Source: JADKIH01 sp031427625 (lineage in GTDB: Bacteria; Bacteroidota; Bacteroidia; AKYH767-A; 2013-40CM-41-45). From it: a DNA stretch of 20,897 nt. The translations under genes were made by a program, and so were the position numbers. Numbering within the stretch: position 1 is the first letter of the stretch; each line of letters opens with the position of its first letter. Shown one piece after another: positions 5,984 through 14,431 of this stretch. The stretch spans positions 1 to 20,897 of the forward strand of contig JANPNV010000145.1 of NCBI GenBank assembly GCA_031427625.1, read 5' to 3'. The notes beneath the pieces were generated by a model that was given only the letters and a program-made list of their open reading frames with translations, was not told where the DNA came from and made no database searches.

Positions 5984-6625
5984 TTAATCAGATTTTATGG
6001 CATTGTAGCCAACAAGTGCCAGTATTGCACCGATGATGGGAGCAAGTAAATAAATCCAGAGCGATTCTAGTTGTCCGGAGACTAGGGCAGGAGCAAGCGA
6101 ACGTGCGGGATTCATGGAGGCACCACTAATAGGGCCGGCGAATGCTGCTGCTAAGAGTACAAAACCGCCAATGGCTATTCCGGCCATCAATCCTTTTTCA
6201 TTCGAGCCGGAAGAAACACAAAGTATTACAAACATCAGGAAGAAGGTGAGGATGATTTCGAGAATAAAACTTTGTATAGCTGTTCCATGAGGATTGGTAG
6301 CGCCAAGCATTACATTTTCCGGAAAAAGAAACTTTAAAATAATACTGGCAAATAATGCACCTGCTAGTTGGAAAGCGATATAGGGTATTACCTGTTTTTT
6401 AGGAAATTTCTTCGAGATTGCAAAGGCGATTGTAACTGCAGGATTAATATGAGCGCCAGAAATATTTCCGATCGAATAAATCATAGCCATAACGATTAGT
6501 CCGAAGGTAACGGCTATTCCAAAGGGAGACACTTCACCGGCAGTCTGCTCATTGATGATAATAGCACCGGTCCCGCAAAATACTAGGGTAAATGTGCCAA
6601 TCATTTCTGCGATGTATTTTTTCAT
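5984..6625 (-). CDS. Aquaporin / aquaglyceroporin (MIP family) of the ars operon
   Basis: A six-helix MIP channel with both pore motifs: S-G-A-H-I-N-P-A-V-T and S-G-A-S-M-N-P-A-R-S (NPA at 66-68 and 177-179, counted from the upstream ATG at 6640). ATG 6625 is preferred because it falls one base after the arsC stop and matches the family start M-K-K-Y-I-A-E. Aligned with E. coli AqpZ, the selectivity filter reads Phe46, Ala165, Ala174, Arg180. The AqpZ histidine (His174) is replaced by alanine, giving a wider pore able to pass uncharged solutes. In Sinorhizobium an aquaglyceroporin (AqpS) beside arsR/arsC lets arsenite formed by ArsC leave the cell; the same role is inferred here. It is translationally coupled to arsC. 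Confidence 0.88.
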   Translation of the reverse strand: MKKYIAEMIGTFTLVFCGTGAIIINEQTAGEVSPFGIAVTFGLIVMAMIYSIGNISGAHINPAVTIAFAISKKFPKKQVIPYIAFQLAGALFASIILKFLFPENVMLGATNPHGTAIQSFILEIILTFFLMFVILCVSSGSNEKGLMAGIAIGGFVLLAAAFAGPISGASMNPARSLAPALVSGQLESLWIYLLAPIIGAILALVGYNAIKSD

Positions 6626-6626
6626 T

Positions 6627-7055
6627 TCAACCGATTTCATTGATAAGGTTTTTTACAGATAACTTAATTTGATCTCTGATTTTTCTTGTCTGTTCGAGTT
6701 TGTCTTCATCTGTTCCTGCTAATGAGGAAGGATCTTCAAAGTCCCAGGAAATTTTTTTATGTAACCCGGGAAAGACAGGACAGAGTTGTGAGTTCTTTAC
6801 ATCACATACGGTTACGACATAATTGAAAATATATCCGTCCTTATACAATGTAAATACATCTTTCGTCGTATTCTTCGATATGTCGATGCCATCTTCAAGC
6901 ATTACCTTGATTGCAATGGGATTCAATCTTCCGGGTTCGAGTCCGGCACTAACAGCATCGAATTTATCGCTGCCAAATTTTTTCATGTAAGCTTCGGCGA
7001 TCTGGCTTCTTGCGCTATTGTGAACACAGAGAAAAAGTATTTTAATTTTTTCCAT
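6627..7055 (-). CDS. arsC: Arsenate reductase, low-molecular-weight phosphatase type
   Basis: 142 residues of the thioredoxin-coupled ArsC family. The N-terminal P-loop C-V-H-N-S-A-R-S-Q starts with catalytic Cys10. The redox pair C84 and C92 (C-D-V-K-N-S-Q-L-C) corresponds to the Cys82/Cys89 relay of the pI258 enzyme, and D-P in F-E-D-P-S (D108) is the general acid. The enzyme reduces arsenate to arsenite using thioredoxin. It starts 9 bases after arsR and its stop abuts the aquaporin gene, so the three form one transcript. Presence of all three cysteines argues for a reductase rather than a plain protein tyrosine phosphatase. Confidence 0.92.
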   Translation of the reverse strand: MEKIKILFLCVHNSARSQIAEAYMKKFGSDKFDAVSAGLEPGRLNPIAIKVMLEDGIDISKNTTKDVFTLYKDGYIFNYVVTVCDVKNSQLCPVFPGLHKKISWDFEDPSSLAGTDEDKLEQTRKIRDQIKLSVKNLINEIG

Positions 7056-7064
7056 TGATCGTAC

Positions 7065-7394
7065 TTAACAACATTTAGTTGAATTGATTCTCAGATCGAA
7101 CAATGCGGCTAGTGACTGTTTAGCTTTTTCCCATTCCTTCTCATCGATGCAGTAACAGATTTTCGCGCCATCGATTTCTCCTTTTATCAATCCGGCATCT
7201 TTCAGTTCTTTCAGATGTTGCGATACTGTTGATTGCGATAAGGGTAATTCTTCTACGATGTCGCCACACATGCATGATTGTTTTTTTAATAGCAATTCGA
7301 TTATCGAAATCCTTGCCGGATGAGCAAGGGCTTTCGCATATTGAGCAAGCTTATTTTCATGCTTGCTGAAGTTAATTGATTTCGTGGATCCCAT
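7065..7394 (-). CDS. arsR: ArsR/SmtB-family arsenic-responsive repressor
   Basis: 109 residues from ATG 7394. The longer in-frame start at 7409 lies inside the predicted -7 box and operator, so 7394 is preferred. The winged helix spans about residues 10-85: K-A-L-A-H-P-A-R-I-S-I-I-E-L-L, then S-Q-S-T-V-S-Q-H-L-K-E-L-K-D-A-G-L recognition helix. The metalloid site S-C-M-C-G-D-I-V has the C-x-C pair of arsenite sensors, and a terminal Cys-Cys may add ligands. It represses the arsR-arsC-aquaporin operon until As(III) binds. First gene of the operon. Confidence 0.9.
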   Translation of the reverse strand: MGSTKSINFSKHENKLAQYAKALAHPARISIIELLLKKQSCMCGDIVEELPLSQSTVSQHLKELKDAGLIKGEIDGAKICYCIDEKEWEKAKQSLAALFDLRINSTKCC

Positions 7395-7402
7395 AAATAT
7401 CA

Positions 7403-7418
7403 ATCGCAATATTACGAT
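7403..7418. promoter_or_regulatory. Putative ArsR operator
   Basis: A 16-bp near-palindrome ATCGCAATATTACGAT (14 of 16 positions symmetric). It covers the predicted -7 box of the ars promoter, so bound ArsR would block RNA polymerase. A second, looser inverted repeat CGATA-N8-TATCG (7415-7432) overlaps it. Confidence 0.55.
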
Positions 7419-7438
7419 AATAATTAATATCGACCAAA
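7407..7438 (-). promoter_or_regulatory. ars operon promoter (Bacteroidota type)
   Basis: On the minus strand TTTG (7435-7438) is followed after 20 bases by TAATATTG (7407-7414), a 7/8 match to TAnnTTTG. Transcription would start near 7400, giving a very short leader before ATG 7394. Confidence 0.55.
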
Positions 7439-7654
7439 TTTTCAGAAATATGATGGCGAATAATCTCGAATGTTAAAGGATTAATTTATCCTTCCCCGGA
7501 AACAATCTGTTTTTCTTTACAACCACTGCGTAGTTAAAAATTAGGTGCATAGTGCGCTTGGGAATATGCAGGAAATGCAAAAGAGTTCAAGCTAAGTTGA
7601 TATCTGAAAATAAAAATAAATTTGTTTAATTATTTTCCGCCTGATTTAGAAAAA

Positions 7655-7674
7655 TAAATCATGGGCGTGATTTA
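7655..7674 (-). terminator. Weak intrinsic terminator over the end of the secreted nuclease gene
   Basis: TAAATCA / TGATTTA arms (7 bp, perfect) around a 6-base loop. On the minus strand they are followed by TTTTTCT. The hairpin spans the stop codon of the upstream gene. Confidence 0.35.
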
Positions 7675-10600
7675 ACAACGGTAATGTTGTTCTCGATCAG
7701 ACTCTGATCAGCAGATTCTACAATGCTGTCGCCGGTCAGATCGCGCGTTACATATCCAGTTTCGAAAAAGCCACAAGAATTACTTATCAGGTTATAGTCA
7801 GTCATATCGATAGAGCCATCCTGGTTTACATCACCGGAATAAACGGCAAAATTTCCGTCGCCGAGATTTTTCATCCGGTTTCCGTAAGCTTTGGTTTGAA
7901 AGTCATTGAAAAGATATGTGATGGCCGGACTTGAGCAAAGTACAGCGGCCGCGCTCCATGTTTCGAGTCCGTTTCGATGCCTGACGATCAGGTAATATGA
8001 ATTACCTGATACTGCAGATGGAAATGTAAACTGAACGGTACCGTCTGTTTTAAGTATAGACGTTTGACTATAAAGAACAGTATAAGGCGAAGTGCCGGAA
8101 GCCAATTGCAAAGTTACCGTGTCACAATGCAATGGTTGTGTGGCAGGATTTGATACGGCTTTCATCATTCCAGATCCTAAATAAAATCCTTCAATATAAA
8201 GTTTGAGGTTTATTACCTGCGAACATGAATTTACTGTTACAGCTATAGCAGATGAAGTTACGGAGCATCCGCTTGGTGCTGTACTTGACACAGAATAATT
8301 TCCGGCCGTGTTAACGGTAATTGTCTGAGTCGTCATACCATTTGACCAGAGATATGCATTTGCTGGTTGAGTAGTGAGTTGTACAGAGCCACCCGAACAG
8401 AATGTAGTTGGTCCGAGAGCTGTCACACGAGGTGTATCAGATGTATAGGTGAGTTTTATGTCGTCTATTCTGAATTGAGGTGTTATTCCGTTTTGGCGGA
8501 ATTGTATTTGTAAGTCCGATACAGAAGGAATTGTACCACTGGCTGTGACGTATTGCCAATTGGCAACTCCGGTTGTTAATGGCGGAAATGTAAGTGTTGT
8601 ATTAAAAACTCCGCCGGTTCCTACTTCAACAATTAATTCACTGCCGTTAGATGCTGTAGTGCTTTTATAAACGCCAAAGGATAATGTAAAATTTGTTAAA
8701 CCGACAGTATTAATTCCTGCAATTATAAAATTCTTTCCTACAGTATTTGTAAGGAATACGTTGGCGCCGCCTGAAGCTGTAGTATATCCCGATGAATTCG
8801 TTGTGTTTCTCACATCTCCTGTACCTGACATAGTGAATGGAATATTTTGAAATCCATTATTCGTTTCATGTACGGCAATTGTAGTTGTGGTAGAAACTGT
8901 TCCAATGTTTTCGGTAAAAACAGTGTACGTTCCATAGTACTGTTGTACTGTAACAACAACCGGTGATGATGTTGCATTACATCCTGCAGGATCAGTCAGA
9001 GAGACTGAATAACTTCCGGCGGCAGTTGCAATTATGGATTGTGTAGTTGCGCCGGTAGACCAAAGAAAATTAGTGCCGCTTGCGGCCGTCAGTGTCACAG
9101 AACTTCCATTGCAGAAAGTTGTTGCACCTGAAGGAGTGATTGTTGTTGATCCTGCTGAACCAGGGTTAATAACTATAGGCGACATTGCATTATTGGAAGC
9201 ATTGATGTCTGGAGCAAAGGAAGTACTGGAATTGAAAGTGTAATTTCCAGGTGAACTCATATCAATGACAGAATTAAATGTTACATCCAGGGTACTGCTT
9301 CCAGCCATCGTTCCACTCGAAATAACTTTTGAGAAAGATTGCACCGTTGCATTGGGTAATGTTACCTGCATATTAACGGTCAGGTTGCTGAGTGAAAAGT
9401 CAGCGCCATATGTTGAATAATTTGTGACTCTTACCTGCATAACTTTTCCGGGCCCCGGACATACAGGCGATACAGGACTTAACAAAGCGGTGACTCCAAG
9501 ATCTATAGGATTGCAATTATTTAATTGGAGATCGAAGTTTGCAAAAACGGGAATGTGATCAGAAGCATAGTAAAGTGCAGTTGCAACATTTGCTGTGACA
9601 GATGTATTAGTTGGCGTCTGAATAACGGATTTGTTATAATGATTTCCGTCGTTACCATATGGTGTAGTAGATCCTGCTACATAACTCATGCCTCCTGCCG
9701 TATTGATTCCTTTAGAGAATAGCATCAGGTCGAAACGGTCGTCGAGTCCTCCGAAAGATCCACCGTCACCGATTGCCGTATCGCGGGATGATTGAGTATG
9801 GTAAATCGAATAACTTGGATTATTCCATATTCCTGTCATTACAATCGGATCTATAAAATGCCCTTCGTTTCCCGGAATTACCTGAAGTAATTTTGTGTAT
9901 GCTGATTCTGTAGAACCATAAAAATTAAAATCTCCGCATACAATAAAGTATGAACCGAGAGGCAATGCATTAGTTACCTTCCGCAGACTATCAACTTCAA
10001 GAGCCCGCTGAGCTTCGTTGGTAGTTCCTGTGCTGGCTTTTAAATGTACTGCATAGATTCTTATGGTATCGCCAGTAAGAAGATGTACAAGTTTAAATTC
10101 GTTGATGTCGCGCAAGTCTGTTGTAATCGGTTTGTTTGCAACAAATGAAAATTTCGAAGTCTTATAAAATATTCCATTATCAGTGTCGAACCCATTAATG
10201 AAAGTGCCTGCAGCATATGTAGCTGAAGTTGCATTCATCACATTCGACAAAAAGCCATTCATGCCTGCCTGAGAATTCATTTCTTCAACTACTAAAATAT
10301 CAGCATCGAGTGATGACGTGATTGTTCTGAAATATGGATTTCGAAATGCGGTATCTGCTGTAATCGTTCCACTTCCAGTTACAGGATAATGAAGCAGATT
10401 ATAACTGATAATTTTAATACGATCGAATCCAACAGTAATGTAATTGGTTCTTGTTTTTACGGAAGTGCCTCCCGGACCTGTAACAGTGAGCGTGACCGTC
10501 TTTGCGCCTCCGGTCGAATAGGTAACGTTATGTGGTCCTGCCGTCGTTGCAGTTGAAGGTGTAGCACCCGATCCAAAGTTCCATACGTAAGATGAAATTG

Positions 10601-10787
10601 TCCCCGTGCTTGTACTTGTAAAAGTGATTGATTGTCCAATACAGATTCTTAAATTATTTGCAGTAAAGTCTGCATTAGGATCTGCCCCATAAATATTAAA
10701 AGTAACTAAAAGAAAAAACAGCGATAAAAAGGATTTTTTATTCGATTTAAAGTAATAATTAAGGAGTAGTGGTAAATAATGCTTCAA
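7659..10787 (-). CDS. Large secreted EEP-family nuclease/phosphatase with PKD, Ig-like and dockerin-like domains
   Basis: 1042 residues. A hydrophobic export signal lies at about 19-34. A PKD domain follows (37-118: S-Y-V-W-N-F-G-S-G, V-T-L-T-V-T). An endonuclease/exonuclease/phosphatase domain spans about 122-420, with I-S-Y-N-L-L-H (N130), V-V-E-E-M-N (E169), Y-A-V-H-L-K (H248), C-G-D-F-N (D286, N288) and A-S-D-H-I-P-V (D410, H411), so the DNase I-type metal and catalytic residues are present. Then come a CARDB-like domain, two Ig-like repeats of the S-G-x-S-V-x-L-T type (near 550-612 and 790-852) and a beta module. The tail carries two calcium-loop motifs, G-D-V-N-Q-D-G-S-I-D and D-L-T-G-D-S-I-V-E-S-A-D, as in dockerins. 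Likely an extracellular nuclease or phosphodiesterase; no T9SS tail was recognised. Confidence 0.82.
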   Translation of the reverse strand: MKHYLPLLLNYYFKSNKKSFLSLFFLLVTFNIYGADPNADFTANNLRICIGQSITFTSTSTGTISSYVWNFGSGATPSTATTAGPHNVTYSTGGAKTVTLTVTGPGGTSVKTRTNYITVGFDRIKIISYNLLHYPVTGSGTITADTAFRNPYFRTITSSLDADILVVEEMNSQAGMNGFLSNVMNATSATYAAGTFINGFDTDNGIFYKTSKFSFVANKPITTDLRDINEFKLVHLLTGDTIRIYAVHLKASTGTTNEAQRALEVDSLRKVTNALPLGSYFIVCGDFNFYGSTESAYTKLLQVIPGNEGHFIDPIVMTGIWNNPSYSIYHTQSSRDTAIGDGGSFGGLDDRFDLMLFSKGINTAGGMSYVAGSTTPYGNDGNHYNKSVIQTPTNTSVTANVATALYYASDHIPVFANFDLQLNNCNPIDLGVTALLSPVSPVCPGPGKVMQVRVTNYSTYGADFSLSNLTVNMQVTLPNATVQSFSKVISSGTMAGSSTLDVTFNSVIDMSSPGNYTFNSSTSFAPDINASNNAMSPIVINPGSAGSTTITPSGATTFCNGSSVTLTAASGTNFLWSTGATTQSIIATAAGSYSVSLTDPAGCNATSSPVVVTVQQYYGTYTVFTENIGTVSTTTTIAVHETNNGFQNIPFTMSGTGDVRNTTNSSGYTTASGGANVFLTNTVGKNFIIAGINTVGLTNFTLSFGVYKSTTASNGSELIVEVGTGGVFNTTLTFPPLTTGVANWQYVTASGTIPSVSDLQIQFRQNGITPQFRIDDIKLTYTSDTPRVTALGPTTFCSGGSVQLTTQPANAYLWSNGMTTQTITVNTAGNYSVSSTAPSGCSVTSSAIAVTVNSCSQVINLKLYIEGFYLGSGMMKAVSNPATQPLHCDTVTLQLASGTSPYTVLYSQTSILKTDGTVQFTFPSAVSGNSYYLIVRHRNGLETWSAAAVLCSSPAITYLFNDFQTKAYGNRMKNLGDGNFAVYSGDVNQDGSIDMTDYNLISNSCGFFETGYVTRDLTGDSIVESADQSLIENNITVVKSRP

Positions 10788-11099
10788 TTTCTGTAAATAA
10801 TGTAGTAAGTTTTTTTGGATTGCCTTTGGCAGGTATACTTACAAAGCTAATAAAATAAGCCATACCTAGCTATAGCAGTGTGAATTAAGTTGCTTTTTAT
10901 CCAATCAAACGGAAACTTATTTTTCCGCAAAATTATTAATGAAAATCTCAAACAATGTTAATCTATTCCAAAATGTATCTCACCAAGCCGCAGGTATTAT
11001 TTACCGCATAATTGGATAGTTAAATATTAACTTGTCGGAAATTTTGAAATGGAACCGGATTCAATAAACTAAATTATATACATCAAAAATAATCTTTGC
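10788..11099. other. Divergent promoter region
   Basis: No gene seen. It separates the minus-strand secreted nuclease gene from the plus-strand doxX-like gene, so both promoters should lie here. TTTG (11043-11046) and TAAATTAT 23 bases on form a weak candidate promoter for the plus-strand gene; no convincing one was found for the other. Confidence 0.35.
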
Positions 11100-11504
11100 A
11101 TGAAAAAATTCTTGACTAATGGAAATACAGATATCGCCCTTCTTTTTCTTCGGATAGTTGTTGGCTCATTTATGATGATCGGATATGGATGGGGAAAACT
11201 CTCAACCTTCGGAGAGAGGTTTCATGCATTTGCCGACCCATTCGGATTTGGAATGGAAATAACATTTTCGTTTGCAGTGTTAGCCGAATTTTTCTGTGCC
11301 GGACTAATTATTATCGGACTTTTTACAAGAATAGCAGTTCTGCCGATTATGATTACGATGTTAACTGCCGCATTTATTATTCATGCAGAAGATCCATGGG
11401 GTAAAAAGGAATTCGCATTGCTTTATTTTATTCCCTTCTGCTCAATATTTTTATCCGGTCCCGGAAGGTTTTCACTCGATTATAAATTGTTTAAAAATGG
11501 CTAG
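11100..11504 (+). CDS. DoxX-family membrane protein
   Basis: 134 residues with four hydrophobic segments (about 12-30, 50-72, 76-94 and 103-120). DoxX features include L-L-F-L-R-I-V-V-G near the start, a Y-G-W-G-K-L turn, A-E-F-F-C-A-G-L-I-I-I-G-L-F-T-R in the second to third helix region, and G-P-G-R-F-S-L-D at the end. DoxX proteins are small inner-membrane proteins linked to quinone-related redox or thiol stress in some bacteria; the role of most members is unknown. Single gene; it converges with the CotH-like gene with only 8 bases between stops. Confidence 0.85.
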   Translation: MKKFLTNGNTDIALLFLRIVVGSFMMIGYGWGKLSTFGERFHAFADPFGFGMEITFSFAVLAEFFCAGLIIIGLFTRIAVLPIMITMLTAAFIIHAEDPWGKKEFALLYFIPFCSIFLSGPGRFSLDYKLFKNG

Positions 11505-11512
11505 TCGAAAAA

Positions 11513-14032
11513 TTACTGACCGTTATAAATGACTCGAATCGTCTTGTTAATATTCTCAGATTTAAAATTCATTAAATAAATTCCAGCCGGTATTCCTTTA
11601 CCGGTAAGATTTAGTGTGAGCTGATTATTCCCCGATAGAAAATTTCCATTTGCAACAGAGAAGACTTCCTGACCAATTGTTGAATAAAGGACGATATTTA
11701 ACCGACTACCGTTAGCAATGTAAAATGCTATTTTAGTTTCTCCTCTGAATACGGAAGGAGAAACCATAGCATCAAAACCATTATTATTTATTTCCGGAAT
11801 ATTTACAGTGTGTTGCAGGAAATGTGCAATAACCGTATCGCTACCAGTCAGGTTTAATTCGGCGTTCTGCGCATAAACGTTTGGTATTACGGAATGGTGT
11901 AATGTTTCCCATCGTTCGAATGTAAAAGCATTTAAGGTATCTGCATAAGCATTAAGGTAAACAGGAATGCCTCCGTGATAATTTCCTGACCATGGGAAAT
12001 CGGAAATCGTCAGCGAGTTTAACTTGACTTTTCCTGTCCCAATCGGATCAGCTGTAATGGTAAGCGGATAGGGGCCAGTCAGATTATAACAGGAATCCAT
12101 AAGTGAAGGCAGAATGTTGCAACGCTGCTGAATGTAGTCTCTCAACGTCTGCACATTATTTTTCCATTCTGTATAGGTGCCAAACCATCGCAGTGCATGT
12201 CTGGTCATTTCAGGATCGATGACGGCTGTAATACTATCAAGCTGGCTAAGCATATAATCACAGCCGAAAGTTGTGTTTGATAAATCGATGTATCTGCTGA
12301 TGTAATAATTGTTGAAAGTCGGATTCGTGCGAAGCTTGTTGAGAATATCAATATGGTTTTCCGGATCGTTCAACCCTGACTCCACATTACACGGTGCTGC
12401 ATTTGGCCCCTTATCAGGAATTCCAGTATAGTTGGCATAAAAACCAAATACTGCATCATTGTCCCATAAAATATATCCCCATTTCTTATGCTGCCCCGTT
12501 GAGTCTAATCCGCGCCACCATCCTGTATTGTAAATTAGCCAGTCAGAACAAACAGTTAAAGAATTTACTATTACATAATCGGCTAAACTGGCAACATCAA
12601 GTGTTGAGGTAACATTATCCCAAACGACAGGATCATTCATGTCGCTCGTTAGTACATATGTTCTGAATAAATCCCAGTCGCTAAGCGCCTGCGCGCCTCC
12701 GTACTGAGCCCATGTGCTTCCCCACGTTTCGATGTATTGAATATTGTATTTACTCTGATGGTAATAATAATCCGTGTAATCCTGATCATCAGGATTTTCT
12801 CTTATGTCATAAACTCCCCAATATTTTCCATTGATGTAGACAATACATTTTGTTCCTATCCGAACATCAAGAGAAAGTCCTCCTGATTTAGAAAGATTCT
12901 GCACATAGGCATCGCGTAGATGCGCACTGCCGGCATTCGATGAATGATGTGCAGCCGGATAATTATCATCGCCGGCAGCTCGTAGAATTACCCGTTGAAA
13001 TTCATTTCGGGGTGTCTGACTAAAAAGTTGTTCCTGCAAGGCATAGCTGTATCCAAACTCATCACGCATGATGAAGTCAATACTTCTCTGATCGTTTGCC
13101 CATGAATCCTGCCCATGACGATTGAATTCTCCGTAACCTGCAGTTTTCCTTAATCGATTCATTCCAAAATATTCAATAGTTCCTTTCGGCTTCAGGCTTC
13201 CGTTTCCATTGGCAAGATCAATAAGGCTATCTGATGATATGGAAACAACAGGAAGCGTAGGTAAGTCCTGAACAATATATGTCGCAAAATTTATAAATGA
13301 AGGATATACAGTAGAAGTAGATGCAATGGTAATTGCTTTTAAAACTGTTGTAGAATCGATAGTGACAGGCGTAGTATACATCGTTGATGCTGATGTAGGC
13401 GTTGAGCCATCAGTTGTATAATGAATTGTAGCATTTGTTTCTGAAGTCGTAATTGTGACATTAAACATTGCCCCATAAAATCCAGCAATTCTGTTGAATG
13501 ATGGCCGCATTGCATATCTCTGTTTTGCTGAAGCGGTAATGTTTGCATTACCTGGCGAAGGTGTCGTATATATATTCCAGTTTGCACCGCCATCAGGAAT
13601 TCTGCCGTATGAATGATGATTCTGTGTGGCCGTCAACATCACCTGATCCGTAATTGTTCCTGATGAATCAGCAAGGACGATTGACTCTGTCGGAAGTTTT
13701 GTCTGTGTCAGTTTGAAATTCGTATGATAATTTCCTCCTAACGATTGGTTGCGACCAGATAACCATACAATCTGATATGAGTTACCATTTATAATTGTGT
13801 TAGGAGGGAACCGCCACTTCTTTGGTTGAGCTGGTTTGTCACTTAGGTAATATCCGCCGATGTTTACAACAGCCGGTGAATTGTTATATAATTCTACCCA
13901 GTCTTCATAGTTGCCATAATCATCGGTAGTAAGCGACCAGTTAGAACAGGAGTATTCATTGATTACAACTTGTGCATGAATATTATTTGCAAAAAGAAAA
14001 AGCGCAATCAACGAGAATAAAATAAATTTCAT
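11513..14032 (-). CDS. Secreted CotH-kinase-like protein with lamin-tail domain and T9SS tail
   Basis: 839 residues. Signal peptide at 1-20 (cut after I-H-A). A lamin-tail domain covers about 21-160 (V-V-I-N-E-Y-S, D-W-V-E-L-Y-N-N, G-G-Y-Y-L-S-D). A chitobiase C-terminal-like beta domain follows at about 178-255 (I-H-Y-T-T-D-G-S-T-P). The CotH-type protein-kinase-like domain lies at about 340-670, with V-I-L-R-A-A-G-D-D, H-L-R-D-A-Y, N-G-K-Y-W-G-V-Y-D-I-R-E-N (401-413) and W-D-N-D-A-V-F-G-F-Y (523-532, candidate metal ligands). The last ~85 residues look like a T9SS type A sorting domain ending P-A-G-I-Y-L-M-N-F. CotH proteins of spore formers phosphorylate coat proteins; this organism shows no sign of sporulation, so the substrate is unknown, perhaps another surface protein. 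Confidence 0.85.
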   Translation of the reverse strand: MKFILFSLIALFLFANNIHAQVVINEYSCSNWSLTTDDYGNYEDWVELYNNSPAVVNIGGYYLSDKPAQPKKWRFPPNTIINGNSYQIVWLSGRNQSLGGNYHTNFKLTQTKLPTESIVLADSSGTITDQVMLTATQNHHSYGRIPDGGANWNIYTTPSPGNANITASAKQRYAMRPSFNRIAGFYGAMFNVTITTSETNATIHYTTDGSTPTSASTMYTTPVTIDSTTVLKAITIASTSTVYPSFINFATYIVQDLPTLPVVSISSDSLIDLANGNGSLKPKGTIEYFGMNRLRKTAGYGEFNRHGQDSWANDQRSIDFIMRDEFGYSYALQEQLFSQTPRNEFQRVILRAAGDDNYPAAHHSSNAGSAHLRDAYVQNLSKSGGLSLDVRIGTKCIVYINGKYWGVYDIRENPDDQDYTDYYYHQSKYNIQYIETWGSTWAQYGGAQALSDWDLFRTYVLTSDMNDPVVWDNVTSTLDVASLADYVIVNSLTVCSDWLIYNTGWWRGLDSTGQHKKWGYILWDNDAVFGFYANYTGIPDKGPNAAPCNVESGLNDPENHIDILNKLRTNPTFNNYYISRYIDLSNTTFGCDYMLSQLDSITAVIDPEMTRHALRWFGTYTEWKNNVQTLRDYIQQRCNILPSLMDSCYNLTGPYPLTITADPIGTGKVKLNSLTISDFPWSGNYHGGIPVYLNAYADTLNAFTFERWETLHHSVIPNVYAQNAELNLTGSDTVIAHFLQHTVNIPEINNNGFDAMVSPSVFRGETKIAFYIANGSRLNIVLYSTIGQEVFSVANGNFLSGNNQLTLNLTGKGIPAGIYLMNFKSENINKTIRVIYNGQ

Positions 14033-14331
14033 GGGAGGAATTTATGGGAGAATAAGGAATCAGGTCCAGAGAACTATCGGGACAAGAATCAATGAGCGAT
14101 TATATTTTTTTGTCGAGGGAGTGAGGCCATACTAATGTTTTTCAGAATATTTTCAAGAAGGAATTATAAAATTTATTCTTCTATCTGAATTGGAAAACCT
14201 GTTTCAGGTCAGATTTTAAAGGTGCTAAAAAAATCAGGTTTTTGTAATATAGATAAAAAATAATACAAATAAAATAGTTGTTAATACATTTATTGTAGCA
14301 ATATTTTTTAAAATTTGCGCTTTCTAACCAC
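14033..14331. other. AT-rich intergenic region
   Basis: No supported gene. A 70-codon minus-strand open frame (14181-14393) is of extreme AT-rich composition, has no family resemblance and overlaps the small plus-strand transcript unit. A loose promoter-like TAAAATTTG lies at 14309-14317, just before the next feature. Confidence 0.4.
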
Positions 14332-14409
14332 ATGAAATTCTTTGGTACGTTGATGAACAAGGTTGCTAATGTTTTCGCAGACTTTAGCACCACAAAGGAA
14401 TTTTTTTAA
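14332..14409 (+). CDS. Possible 25-residue small protein
   Basis: ATG 14332 to TAA 14407-14409 encodes 25 residues beginning M-K-F-F-G-T-L-M-N-K and ending S-T-T-K-E-F-F. The middle (about residues 3-18) would form an amphipathic helix with F, L, V and A on one face. A -7-like sequence lies 15 bases upstream and a strong plus-strand terminator begins 22 bases after the stop, so the segment looks like a complete tiny transcription unit. I do not recognise the peptide. The transcript could equally be a small RNA with a chance reading frame. Confidence 0.35.
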   Translation: MKFFGTLMNKVANVFADFSTTKEFF

Positions 14410-14431
14410 AACTTTATATCTGAATAATAAA

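Noticed and set aside
11091..11099. TAATCTTTG directly before the doxX-like ATG as its -7 box
   Set aside because: Transcription would begin downstream of the start codon and no later in-frame start fits the family.
14181..14393. 70-codon minus-strand open frame
   Set aside because: Extreme AT-rich, Phe/Tyr/Lys/Asn-heavy composition, no family resemblance, and antisense to the better-supported small plus-strand unit.
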